Below, one piece after another: positions 42,701-49,798 of a stretch of DNA of 64,000 nucleotides; position 1 is the stretch's first letter; every line of letters begins with the position of its first letter. Under the pieces are notes generated by a model. It made no database searches, was not told the origin of the DNA, and worked only from the letters and a program-made list of their open reading frames with translations. The translations under genes were made by a program, and so were the position numbers. This DNA comes from Amycolatopsis granulosa (GTDB taxonomy: Bacteria; Actinomycetota; Actinomycetes; Mycobacteriales; Pseudonocardiaceae): the NCBI RefSeq assembly GCF_011758745.1, contig NZ_JAANOV010000001.1:1364001-1428000 (forward strand), read 5' to 3'.

Positions 42701-43008
42701 GGGTCGACGGGGGTGCCGTCGGTGACCACCCGCAGCGGACCCAGGACCTCGACGCGCAGGCCACCCCCGGTCTGCTCGGTGCCCGCCTCGCGCAGCAGCT
42801 CGCCCAGCTCCAAGCGGGACAGACCGAGCACGTCACCCAGCTTGCGCAACGTGGACACGCGCGGGCGGGTGACCCGGCCCTGTTCGACGTCCCGAAGGCC
42901 CGCCACACTCAGTCCGGCCAGGTCCGCGACCTCCCGCTGGGTCAGCCCCGCGCGCCGACGGAAGCCCTGGACCAGCGTCCCCAAGTGGCTCCGCGAACCG
43001 TCGCTCAT
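39751..43008 (-). CDS. AfsR/SARP-type regulator with N-terminal XRE domain
   Basis: 1085 residues. Order: XRE helix-turn-helix (about 8-65; GTLVQGFRRRAGLTQREVADLAGLS), OmpR-like winged helix of SARPs (about 85-165), bacterial transcriptional activator domain (about 170-315), an NB-ARC STAND ATPase with Walker A EGMAGVGKT near 380 and Walker B VLVLLDNA, then TPR repeats to the C-terminus (about 740-1070). Such proteins integrate signals and activate secondary-metabolite or stress genes. The additional XRE domain gives a second DNA-binding unit. A SARP-like direct repeat lies upstream of its start. Confidence 0.9.
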   Translation of the reverse strand: MSDGSRSHLGTLVQGFRRRAGLTQREVADLAGLSVAGLRDVEQGRVTRPRVSTLRKLGDVLGLSRLELGELLREAGTEQTGGGLRVEVLGPLRVVTDGTPVDPGSETQRTLLALLALSPNMPVGRDTLVEAIWGDQPDHSTVDLLQSRVSRLRRRLQADPDCDCIVSTRGGYQLKVADGQHDLLVFRRLVSRARHVREEGELAEACGLFAEAVGLWRGEPLEGLSALASHPIVVALVREYRAVVVEYAGAASDLGRYQEVLPLLQRVAEADPLHEAVHARLMIALAGSGQQAAALDLFDTLRRRLAGELGADPGPELASAYQRVLRQEVARPEFAPVSAHRQLPLDTADFSGREAELTTLRDGLRAMGGGTAVGIALIEGMAGVGKTRLAVHIAHQLLAEGRYGDCQLYVDLRGHSDQPPADPAAVLASFLRLLGVPGDQVPPSLEERASLYRDRVYGRDVLVLLDNAASEDQILPLLPAGPTNLVLVTSRRALALDGARTLPLDVFTPAEARELLVRVVGAKRVESEPEAARRVVELCGWLPMAVALAARRLQSRPTWTMADLAARLAETGDRLNELAAGSRRLRAVFELSYQALETDERRLFRLLGLHPGADFTPESVGALAGLTPARARWLLDRLVDENLVTVVTRDRYRLHNLLAEYARGLARDSEPEPARRVAITRVLDFYLHTAARATHLIYPAKGVDLAGAAPVHGPLLADREAAKRWLEAERPGLIAAVSLAAEQGWPTHAWQLTRCLRAYLYLYGYSHDHDWVHTHEAALAAATAAQDEVGEAHTRFDLAVAYLYHGRAADAREHFRRAIELHRAHGDRDLEATSLRALGVLCHRSGEFSEALGLFRSAAALCAGEPRLEGAVAANLGATLAVLGRLDAAVDQYRHALVLSRRTGDADAESGALADLGDAWRRLGRHREAVEHLKQAIELAEAHGLEPRIAYARHRLGNAYRATGGFDDALTNFNEALRIVRAVGGPATESEVLIDFGGVHRDIGDLLTAADLVETGLRVAINRGERYQQARALNELAELHRCAARAGLARDYWRRAYDLFEELGAAEADELRDFTGNPWPAPSVA

Positions 43009-43083
43009 CCGTCACCGCCCCGATCTCGTCGTTCGCAGCTGGGACGTCCGGACGCCCCCAGCCGTTCCCCCGTCACCCTCGCA

Positions 43084-43114
43084 GGGTTACAGCCTCCGCT
43101 TCGAAAACGCTTCG
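43084..43114 (-). promoter_or_regulatory. SARP-type heptamer direct repeat with -10
   Basis: CGAAGCG occurs twice on the minus strand (43114-43108 and 43103-43097) with TTTT between, an 11-base period as in SARP binding sites. Seven bases after the second heptamer is a -10-like TAACCC (rc of 43084-43089), which fits the known spacing of about eight. It lies about 75-105 bases ahead of the 39751-43008 regulator gene. Confidence 0.5.
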
Positions 43115-43201
43115 ACGTGACCGGACGGTAGCGGTGATCACGCCTGGTCCGGACCCAGTGTGGTCTCGCTCACAATCGATCGCCGCGCCGGGGGGGTGCC
43201 C

Positions 43202-45988
43202 TCAGGACAGCCGCTGCGGGAGCACCCTCTCCAGTTTCGCCCGGATCTGGCCGGCATCGGGAGAGCCCAGTTCCTCCAGCAGCTCCAGCGCCGCCCGCCA
43301 GGCACCGCGCGCGGCCGCCACGTCGCCACGGGCCTGGTGGGCGTCGCCGAGGTGGTTGAGCGACCGGCTCTCGTAGTAGCGGCTGCCCTGCCTGCGGTAC
43401 ATGTGCACGGCCTTCTCGAAGCAGCGCACCGCCTCGTCGAGGTGCCCCAGCGACTGCCGCGCGTACCCGACGCTGTCCCACGCGTTCGCCTCGCCCAGCA
43501 GGTCCCCGAGCCCGGCCTGCAGCACCACCGCCTCCTGGCAGTGCTCCAGCGCTTGCTCGTACCGGCCGAGCCGCGCGCAACTCCACCCGAGGTTGTTCAG
43601 CGCCATCGCCTCGCCGAACCGGTTGCGCGCGGTCTGGAACAGCTCCAGCGCCGCCCGCGCGTGCTGGTACTCCCCGGCGTAGTCCCCGAGCCGGTCGCAC
43701 ACCCAGGTCAGTCCCTGCCGCACGTCGGCCTGGTTGCCCAGATCACCCAGCTCCTCGAACAGCTCCAGGGCCTGCTCGAGCTGCGTCCTGGCCTCCTCGT
43801 CACGCCCCAGCGCGGTGAAGATCACCGCCAGCCCGCGGTGGCTGTGGGCCAGGGCCACCGGATCGCCGAGGCGCTCGGCCGCCTCCAGCGCGGCCCGGTA
43901 GGTCCCCGGCTCACCGAGCCAGTGCCTGCCCTGCCGGACGAACGTGTGGCTGAGCGCACACGCCAGTTGCCACGCCGCCACGTCGAATCCGCACCCCGCG
44001 GCCCCCTTGATGGCCGCGAGCAGGACGGGGTGCTCGGTGGCGAACCAGGCCGCGGCGTCGGCCGGCGGGCCTGCGGTGACGCCGGGCGCGGGCGGGCCGA
44101 GAGCGACCCGGCTGCGCTGCGGGGCCAGGACCGCGGCGCCGGCATGGGCGGTGTGGACGTAGTGGTCGTACATGCGCCGCGCCGCCGCGGTCCGCTCCGG
44201 CTCCGGGTCCTCCTCCAGCGTCAGCTCGATCGCGTACGCCCGCAGCAGATCGTGGAAGCCGTACCGGCCCGGCGCACGCTCGGCGACCAGGTGCGCGCGG
44301 GTCAGCTCGGCCAGCAGCGGCCGCACCTGGCGCACCTCGACGCCGAGGAGACTGGCCGCGGCCGCGGTGCTCACGTGCGGACCCGGGTGCAGGCCGAGGA
44401 ACCGGAACAACCGGGCCGCCTCGCGCGAGATCGCCTGGTAGGACCAGGAGAAGACCGCGCGCACGTCGCAGGTGTCGTCGCCGCATTCGAACGCGTCCAG
44501 CCGGCCGCGCGCAGCGCACAGTTCGGCGGCGAGGTCGGCCAGCGTGAACCCCGGGTTCGTCGCGGCCCGCGCCGCCACGATCGCCAGCGCCAGTGGCAAC
44601 CGGGCGCACTGGGTGTTGATCTGGGCGACCGCGTCCGGTTCCGCCGCCACCCGCTCCGGGCCGAGCCGCCGGGCGAGCAGCTCACGGGCTTCCACGTCGG
44701 ACAGCAGGTCCAGGCCCACCGGCGCGGCGCCCTCGACGGCGACCAGGCTGGCCAGCTGGTTCCGGCTCGTGACGAGCGTGAAACTGCCCGGTGATCCGGG
44801 CAGCAGCGGCCGCACCTGGTCGGCGTCGCGCGCGTTGTCCAGCACGACGAGCACCCGCTTGTCCGCGAGCAGGCTGCGGTAGAGGCTCACCTGCGCCGGC
44901 ACGCTCACCGGGATCCGTTGCGCGGGAACGGCGAGCGCGTCGAGGAACCGCCGCACCGCCTCCGCCGGGCTCATCGCGCAGGCCGCCGGGTCGAAGCCGC
45001 GCAGGTTGACGTAGAGCTGCCCGTCCGGGAAGTGCGCGCGCGCCCGGTGCGCCCAGTGCACGGCGAACGCGGACTTGCCCACGCCCGCACCACCGCTGAC
45101 GACCGCCACCGACACCGACGGCCCCGCGCCGCTGCCGTCCAGCGGCAGCAGGGCGTCCAGCCGCGCGAGGTCGCGCATCCGGCCCGCGAACTGCGGCACG
45201 TCACCCGGCAGCTGCCGGGGTACGGGAGCGCTTTCCGCGGGCTCGTCGCGCAGCAACCGCATCTGCGTCTCGCGCAGCAGCGGCCCCGGCTCGACGCCCA
45301 GCTCCTCGATCAGCCGCGAGCGCGCACCGGTGTAGACCTCCAGTGCCTCGGGTGTGCGGCCGCAGCGGTGCAGCGCCAGCATCAGCAACGCCTGCAAGCG
45401 TTCTCGGAACGGGTTGTCCTCGGCCTCCTGCCGCAGCTCGCCGATCACCGACCGGTGCCGCCCGGCCGCGAGCTCGGCGTCGAAGCATTCCTCCAGCGCG
45501 CTCAGGCGCTTCTCCGTCAGCGCGGGGCCTTCGCGGTCGAGCAGCGACTGCGTGGCGCCACCCAGCGCGGGACCGTGCCAGAGGTCCAGCGCCGCACGCA
45601 GCCGCCGCGCCGCGTCCGCGACCCGGCCGGCGTCGAGGTCGGCCCGGGCCCGTGCGACGGCGTCGTCGAACTCGTGCAGGTCCAGCTCCCCCGGCCCGAC
45701 CTCGATCACGTACCCCGGCGCGCGCCGCGTGATCACCTGGGCGCCGATCAGTTTGCGCAGCTCGGAGACGTACACCTGCACCTGCCCGCGCACGGTCACC
45801 GGCGGCGTGGCGCCCCACACCAGGGCGAACAGCTGCTCGTCCGGCACCACGCGCCCCGCGTGGAGCAGCAGCGCCGCGAGCACCGACCGCTGCTTCGGTC
45901 CGCCCAGCCGCACCGGCCCGTCCGGGCCCGACACCTCGATCGGGCCCAGCAGCCGGTACCGCACCGGGCGGGACGGGGTTTCGGCCAA
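43202..45988 (-). CDS. AfsR/SARP-type regulator with NB-ARC and TPR domains
   Basis: 928 residues. Starts directly with the SARP winged helix (about 10-95; RYRLLGPIEVSGPDGPVRLGGPKQRSVLAALLL), then the BTAD (about 100-245), NB-ARC ATPase with Walker A SGGAGVGKS near 300 and VLVVLDNARD, winged-helix and TPR repeats (about 680-900). No XRE domain. It is a divergent paralog of the neighbouring regulator on the same strand, separated by 193 bases that include the SARP-like box. The SseB-like gene ends 79 bases upstream on the same strand, so it may sit in the transcription unit of the toxin-associated locus. Confidence 0.9.
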   Translation of the reverse strand: MAETPSRPVRYRLLGPIEVSGPDGPVRLGGPKQRSVLAALLLHAGRVVPDEQLFALVWGATPPVTVRGQVQVYVSELRKLIGAQVITRRAPGYVIEVGPGELDLHEFDDAVARARADLDAGRVADAARRLRAALDLWHGPALGGATQSLLDREGPALTEKRLSALEECFDAELAAGRHRSVIGELRQEAEDNPFRERLQALLMLALHRCGRTPEALEVYTGARSRLIEELGVEPGPLLRETQMRLLRDEPAESAPVPRQLPGDVPQFAGRMRDLARLDALLPLDGSGAGPSVSVAVVSGGAGVGKSAFAVHWAHRARAHFPDGQLYVNLRGFDPAACAMSPAEAVRRFLDALAVPAQRIPVSVPAQVSLYRSLLADKRVLVVLDNARDADQVRPLLPGSPGSFTLVTSRNQLASLVAVEGAAPVGLDLLSDVEARELLARRLGPERVAAEPDAVAQINTQCARLPLALAIVAARAATNPGFTLADLAAELCAARGRLDAFECGDDTCDVRAVFSWSYQAISREAARLFRFLGLHPGPHVSTAAAASLLGVEVRQVRPLLAELTRAHLVAERAPGRYGFHDLLRAYAIELTLEEDPEPERTAAARRMYDHYVHTAHAGAAVLAPQRSRVALGPPAPGVTAGPPADAAAWFATEHPVLLAAIKGAAGCGFDVAAWQLACALSHTFVRQGRHWLGEPGTYRAALEAAERLGDPVALAHSHRGLAVIFTALGRDEEARTQLEQALELFEELGDLGNQADVRQGLTWVCDRLGDYAGEYQHARAALELFQTARNRFGEAMALNNLGWSCARLGRYEQALEHCQEAVVLQAGLGDLLGEANAWDSVGYARQSLGHLDEAVRCFEKAVHMYRRQGSRYYESRSLNHLGDAHQARGDVAAARGAWRAALELLEELGSPDAGQIRAKLERVLPQRLS

Positions 45989-46067
45989 GGCCGGTCAACA
46001 CCTTTCCGTGGGCAGGACGGGGCGACATGGGGATGACGAAAAGCAAGCAGAACCGGGCGGTCCGGCG

Positions 46068-46973
46068 CTAGTCGGTGCCGCTGTCGGGTGACAGCGCCCC
46101 GGCGATCGAATAGACCAGCTCGAAGACCCCTTCCCCGCTCAGGATCAGCTCGGTCTCGGTCCCGGGGTTGAAGCAGAGCACGTGCCGTTCGCCGGGCCAC
46201 CGCGCGAGCACTTCCAGGAACGGCAGCGTGACGTACGGCTGCCCGGCCCCGATCCGGTCCAGCATCTCCGCGGACGAGAACAGCGTGATCACCGGGAAGT
46301 CGCCCTGACCGACGGTGTGCCAGGGGAAGTCCTCGTCCCCGAGCGCACCCGGGTCGGGGACGGGCCGGCTCGTCGGCACCACCACCGCACCGCTCACCAG
46401 GACCTCCAGATACGCGTTCTCGTCCTGGCCGCCGATCGCAGCGGCCAGTTCGGTTTCCAGTGCGTTCGACGGTGGCGGCACCGGACCCGGTTCCCGTCCG
46501 GCGGTGAATTCCTCCAGCACGAGCCCGCGCACCTGGCGGCGCATCGAGTCGAGCACCGCGTCCTGGACGTCGGAGGCGGCCACCAGGTCCTCGCGCCCTT
46601 CGGCGAGCGCGACCAGCCCGCCGGGCGGGAGCACGGCGCCGATCGGCAGTCCGGGGTTGATCGCCAGCTGCAGCGAACTGCCCGCCGGCCACTGCGCCGC
46701 GATCTCGGCGAACGAGGTCCGCACGTGGTCCCGCGCGAACCGGCCGAGCACCGCGGCCAGCGACTGGGGCGAGGTGAACACGAGCAGGTGCTCGTGCTCG
46801 AGGAGGAGCAACTCGAGCAGCTCACGCCATTCCGGGGTGTCGCGCGCGGGCAGCACCGGCAGGTACACCGGCGCGGCGAGCAGGAGCTGCGCGTACCGTC
46901 TGCTGTCGCCCGCGTCCAGCGCCGCGGCGAGCGCGTGCTCCACGTCATTGCCCGGCTGCCACGAAGGTTCCAC
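46068..46973 (-). CDS. Double SseB-like domain protein 1
   Basis: About 301 residues from the GTG at 46973. Two copies of an SseB N-terminal-type fold: about 1-145 (WQPGNDVEHALAAALDAG, AQLLLAAPVYLPVL, LLVFTSPQSL) and about 160-300 (VSGAVVVPTSRPVPDP, VITLFSSAEML, ERHVLCFNPGTETELIL). It is a clear paralog of the protein at 48776-49798. Function unproven. Given the giant toxin-like gene nearby, a chaperone, adaptor or immunity role is inferred. It is divergent from the beta-helix/AAA+ gene across 64 bases that must hold both promoters. A longer start at 47048 would cross into that gene's start. Confidence 0.8.
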   Translation of the reverse strand: MEPSWQPGNDVEHALAAALDAGDSRRYAQLLLAAPVYLPVLPARDTPEWRELLELLLLEHEHLLVFTSPQSLAAVLGRFARDHVRTSFAEIAAQWPAGSSLQLAINPGLPIGAVLPPGGLVALAEGREDLVAASDVQDAVLDSMRRQVRGLVLEEFTAGREPGPVPPPSNALETELAAAIGGQDENAYLEVLVSGAVVVPTSRPVPDPGALGDEDFPWHTVGQGDFPVITLFSSAEMLDRIGAGQPYVTLPFLEVLARWPGERHVLCFNPGTETELILSGEGVFELVYSIAGALSPDSGTD

Positions 46974-47037
46974 GCGCCCTTGCCTTTCTGGGGTACCTTT
47001 TGTCCAGCAGACCCTAGTCGTCCGAACCACGGAAGCC

Positions 47038-48720
47038 ATGCCACGCACCCTCTTCGTCGCCCCCGATCAGCGCGGCGCCCTGCCCACCATCCGCGACGCG
47101 CTCGAAGCCGCCGACGAGGGTGCGGTCATCTCGATCGCCCCGGGTGACTACCCCGAGCCGATCACGATCACACGGCAGCACGTGACGCTGTCCGCCCGCG
47201 AGGCCGGCACCGTCACGATCAGCTCGCCCTTCCCGGACCAGCCGGCCGTGTCGGTCACCGGCGCCCGTGTGGACCTGATCGGCCTGCGGCTCGAGTCCGC
47301 GGACCACTCCGCCGTCCGGGTGCGCGGGGGCCAGGTCAAGATCGTCGAGTGCACGGCGACCGCCGGGTTCGCGCCGGCGATCGACGTCGCGGGCGCGCAC
47401 CGGATCGAGGTGCGCAACACGCACGTCACCGGCGGGCAGTACGGGATCGTCGTCGAGGAGTCCGACGGCGTGATCGACCGGTGCGAGATCCGCGAGATCG
47501 CCGACGACGGGGTGATCCTGCGCCTCGGCGCGCGGGTCATGGTGCAGCACACCACGATCGCCGGGTGCGGGTTCCGCGGCGTGTACATGTACCAGGCCGG
47601 CGACTCCGGTCTGGACCGGTGCGACATCTCGCGCACCGGGGATGCCGGCGTCGCGGTGGCGGACCAGAGCTCGCCGGTCATCAGCACCTGCTGGGTGCAC
47701 GACACGCAGGGCGTCGGGATCAGCGTCGGCCGCGGCTGCGGCGGCGTGATCGAGGACTGCCGCGTGGAGAACACGGCGGTGCCGGGCATCCACGTCGCCG
47801 ACGGCGCCAGGGTGGAGGTGCGCGAGGGCGACCCGGCACGCCGCAAGGTCCCGGTCGGCGCGGTCGCGACCACCGGCAACCACCAGGACATGGACACGGT
47901 CGAGAAGCTGCTCGGCGAGCTCGACGCGATGATCGGCCTGGGCGGGGTGAAGGCCGAGGTGCGCGGCCTGATCGACGAGATCCAGGTCAACGAGTGGCGG
48001 CGCGGCGAAGGGCTGTCCGTCAACTCGGTCAGCAACCACCTCGTGTTCACCGGCGCGCCGGGTACCGGTAAGACGACCGTCGCGCGGATCTACGGGCAGT
48101 TGCTGAAAGCGCTGGGCATCCTGCCGAACGGGCGGTTCAAGGAGGTCTCCCGGCGGGACCTGGTCGGCCAGTACATCGGTCACACCGCGGAGAAGGCGGC
48201 GTCCGCGTTCGAGGAGGCCCGCGGCGGCGTCCTGTTCATCGACGAGGCGTACACGCTGTCCCGTTCCAGCGGCAGCGGCGCCGACTTCGGGCAGGAGGCC
48301 ATCGACACGCTGGTGAAGCTGATGGAGGACCACCGGGACGACGTCGCGGTGATCGTCGCCGGCTACACCAAGGAGATGACCGAGTTCATGGACGCCAACC
48401 CCGGTCTGGCGTCCCGGTTCAACAAGACGCTCGAGTTCGAGAACTACAGCCCGGAAGAGCTGGTGTCCATCAGCGTGCAGATGGCGCACAGCAACGACTA
48501 CGTGCTGGGTGAGGACCTCGACCTCGCGCTGCTGGAGTGGTTCACGCAGATGGAGCGCGACCAGAACTTCGGCAACGCGCGTGAGGCGCGCAAGCTCCTC
48601 GAACGGATGCGCAAGTCCCAGTCGACGCGCCTGCGGTCACTGGGACAGCGCCCGAGCCGGGACGACCTGAGCACGCTCACCCTCGACGACCTGCTGGAGG
48701 CCGTCCGCGGGAGCGGGTGA
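47038..48720 (+). CDS. Beta-helix-AAA+ (CbxX/EccA-like) ATPase fusion
   Basis: 560 residues. Residues 1-275 are a right-handed parallel beta-helix built of short repeats (TIRDALEAADEGAVISIAPGDY, then turns such as GVILRLGARVMV, GVYMYQAGDSG, GVAVADQSSPVI, GIHVADGARVEV). After a linker, residues about 300-555 form a CbxX/CfqX-type AAA+ module: GLGGVKAEV, Walker A TGAPGTGKT near 338, GQYIGHTAEKA, Walker B GGVLFIDEAYTL near 397, sensor VIVAGYTKEM and the arginine finger region NPGLASRFNKTLEF. EccA of type VII secretion has the same AAA+ class but a TPR front half. GGAAG precedes the ATG. Likely a remodelling ATPase for the adjacent toxin or its partners; that role is inference. Confidence 0.87.
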   Translation: MPRTLFVAPDQRGALPTIRDALEAADEGAVISIAPGDYPEPITITRQHVTLSAREAGTVTISSPFPDQPAVSVTGARVDLIGLRLESADHSAVRVRGGQVKIVECTATAGFAPAIDVAGAHRIEVRNTHVTGGQYGIVVEESDGVIDRCEIREIADDGVILRLGARVMVQHTTIAGCGFRGVYMYQAGDSGLDRCDISRTGDAGVAVADQSSPVISTCWVHDTQGVGISVGRGCGGVIEDCRVENTAVPGIHVADGARVEVREGDPARRKVPVGAVATTGNHQDMDTVEKLLGELDAMIGLGGVKAEVRGLIDEIQVNEWRRGEGLSVNSVSNHLVFTGAPGTGKTTVARIYGQLLKALGILPNGRFKEVSRRDLVGQYIGHTAEKAASAFEEARGGVLFIDEAYTLSRSSGSGADFGQEAIDTLVKLMEDHRDDVAVIVAGYTKEMTEFMDANPGLASRFNKTLEFENYSPEELVSISVQMAHSNDYVLGEDLDLALLEWFTQMERDQNFGNAREARKLLERMRKSQSTRLRSLGQRPSRDDLSTLTLDDLLEAVRGSG

Positions 48721-48775
48721 GGCCCGTCCCGGTCCGCCCGGCCGCTGCCGGGGCTGCCGCTCGACGAACGCCCGG

Positions 48776-49798
48776 TTACTGCTCAGGCAGCCGCGTCGGC
48801 GCTTCCCCGGCTTCGGACCCGGCGACGGCCCCGCCCCGGTCCAGCGGCGCCGCCGGGGCGGCCTCCGCGATCGCCGACAGCAGCTCCGGCACAGTGCTGC
48901 CGGGCAGGGTCAGCTCCATGCTGGTGCCCGGGTTGAAGCACAACACGTGGTCCTCGCCCGGCCAGTTCAGCAGGACGTCCAGGAAGGAGACCGTCACACG
49001 CGGCCCACCGGCGGGGTCGACGGTGTCCAGGACCCGTTCGGAGCTGAAGACCGGAATGACCGGCGTGGCGTCGTCGCCCAGGATGCGCCAGGGAAACCCG
49101 CCGGAGTCGATCACCGACGGGTCCGCCACCGGCTCGGTGGCGGGTAACACGACGTCGGCGCCGATGAGGGCGAGGAGGAACGCGTCGAAGTCCAGTTCGG
49201 ACACCGCGTCGCGCAGACGCTCCTCCAGCTCGTTGACCGGTTGCAGCGCCGCGGCGGCGTCGGTGTCCCCACCCAGCTCCCGCAGCACCAGGGAGCGGAC
49301 CTGGGCCAGCACCTCGTCGACCATCGCGTTCTGCACGTCCTCGACCGGGACGAGCTCCTGCCGTCCCTCGGCCAGGTCCTCGACCTCGCTGAGGACGAGG
49401 TAGACGCCGATGGGCACACCCGGGTTCACCACGAGCTGGGCGTCGCCGGGGTGGATCTCGCGCAGGCCGGCGATGTCGGTGCGGCGCCAGCTGTCCACCA
49501 CCCCGCCGAGCGCCCAGTCCAGCGACTCCTCGGAGGTGAAGACGATGACGTGGTTGCCCTCCGGCATCGGCAGGCTCTGCGGCCACGGGTCGCCGGGCTC
49601 GGGCGCGGCCGGCACGTACAGCGGGACCTCGCGCAGGAGCTGGGCGTAGCGCCGGCTGTCACTGTCCTGCAGTGCGGCCAGCATGTCGCTCTCGACCTCG
49701 TTGGCCGGGCGCCACTGAATGTCCACTCGCCTGACACTTCCTTCTGCTCGTCGCTCCGCGGTGCCACTCTGGGGGTTCCACGGTAGCCGGGTTGTCAT
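48776..49798 (-). CDS. Double SseB-like domain protein 2, coupled to giant gene
   Basis: 340 residues from the ATG at 49798, whose ATGA overlaps the giant-gene stop; a GTG at 49726 would give 316 residues and matches the start of its paralog better. Two SseB-like halves: WRPANEVESDMLAALQDSDSRRYAQLL with VIVFTSEESL, and VLPATEPVADPS with VIPVFSSERVL and DHVLCFNPGTSMEL. The C-terminus is a disordered Ala/Gly/Pro tail. Being co-translated with the toxin-like protein makes it the first candidate for an immunity or chaperone role, but no immunity family is recognised. Confidence 0.8.
   Translation of the reverse strand: MTTRLPWNPQSGTAERRAEGSVRRVDIQWRPANEVESDMLAALQDSDSRRYAQLLREVPLYVPAAPEPGDPWPQSLPMPEGNHVIVFTSEESLDWALGGVVDSWRRTDIAGLREIHPGDAQLVVNPGVPIGVYLVLSEVEDLAEGRQELVPVEDVQNAMVDEVLAQVRSLVLRELGGDTDAAAALQPVNELEERLRDAVSELDFDAFLLALIGADVVLPATEPVADPSVIDSGGFPWRILGDDATPVIPVFSSERVLDTVDPAGGPRVTVSFLDVLLNWPGEDHVLCFNPGTSMELTLPGSTVPELLSAIAEAAPAAPLDRGGAVAGSEAGEAPTRLPEQ

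Noticed and set aside
38224-43131. 1635-codon plus-strand frame across the lipid-kinase and AfsR-like genes
   Set aside because: It crosses two well-supported genes in other frames and has no domain of its own.
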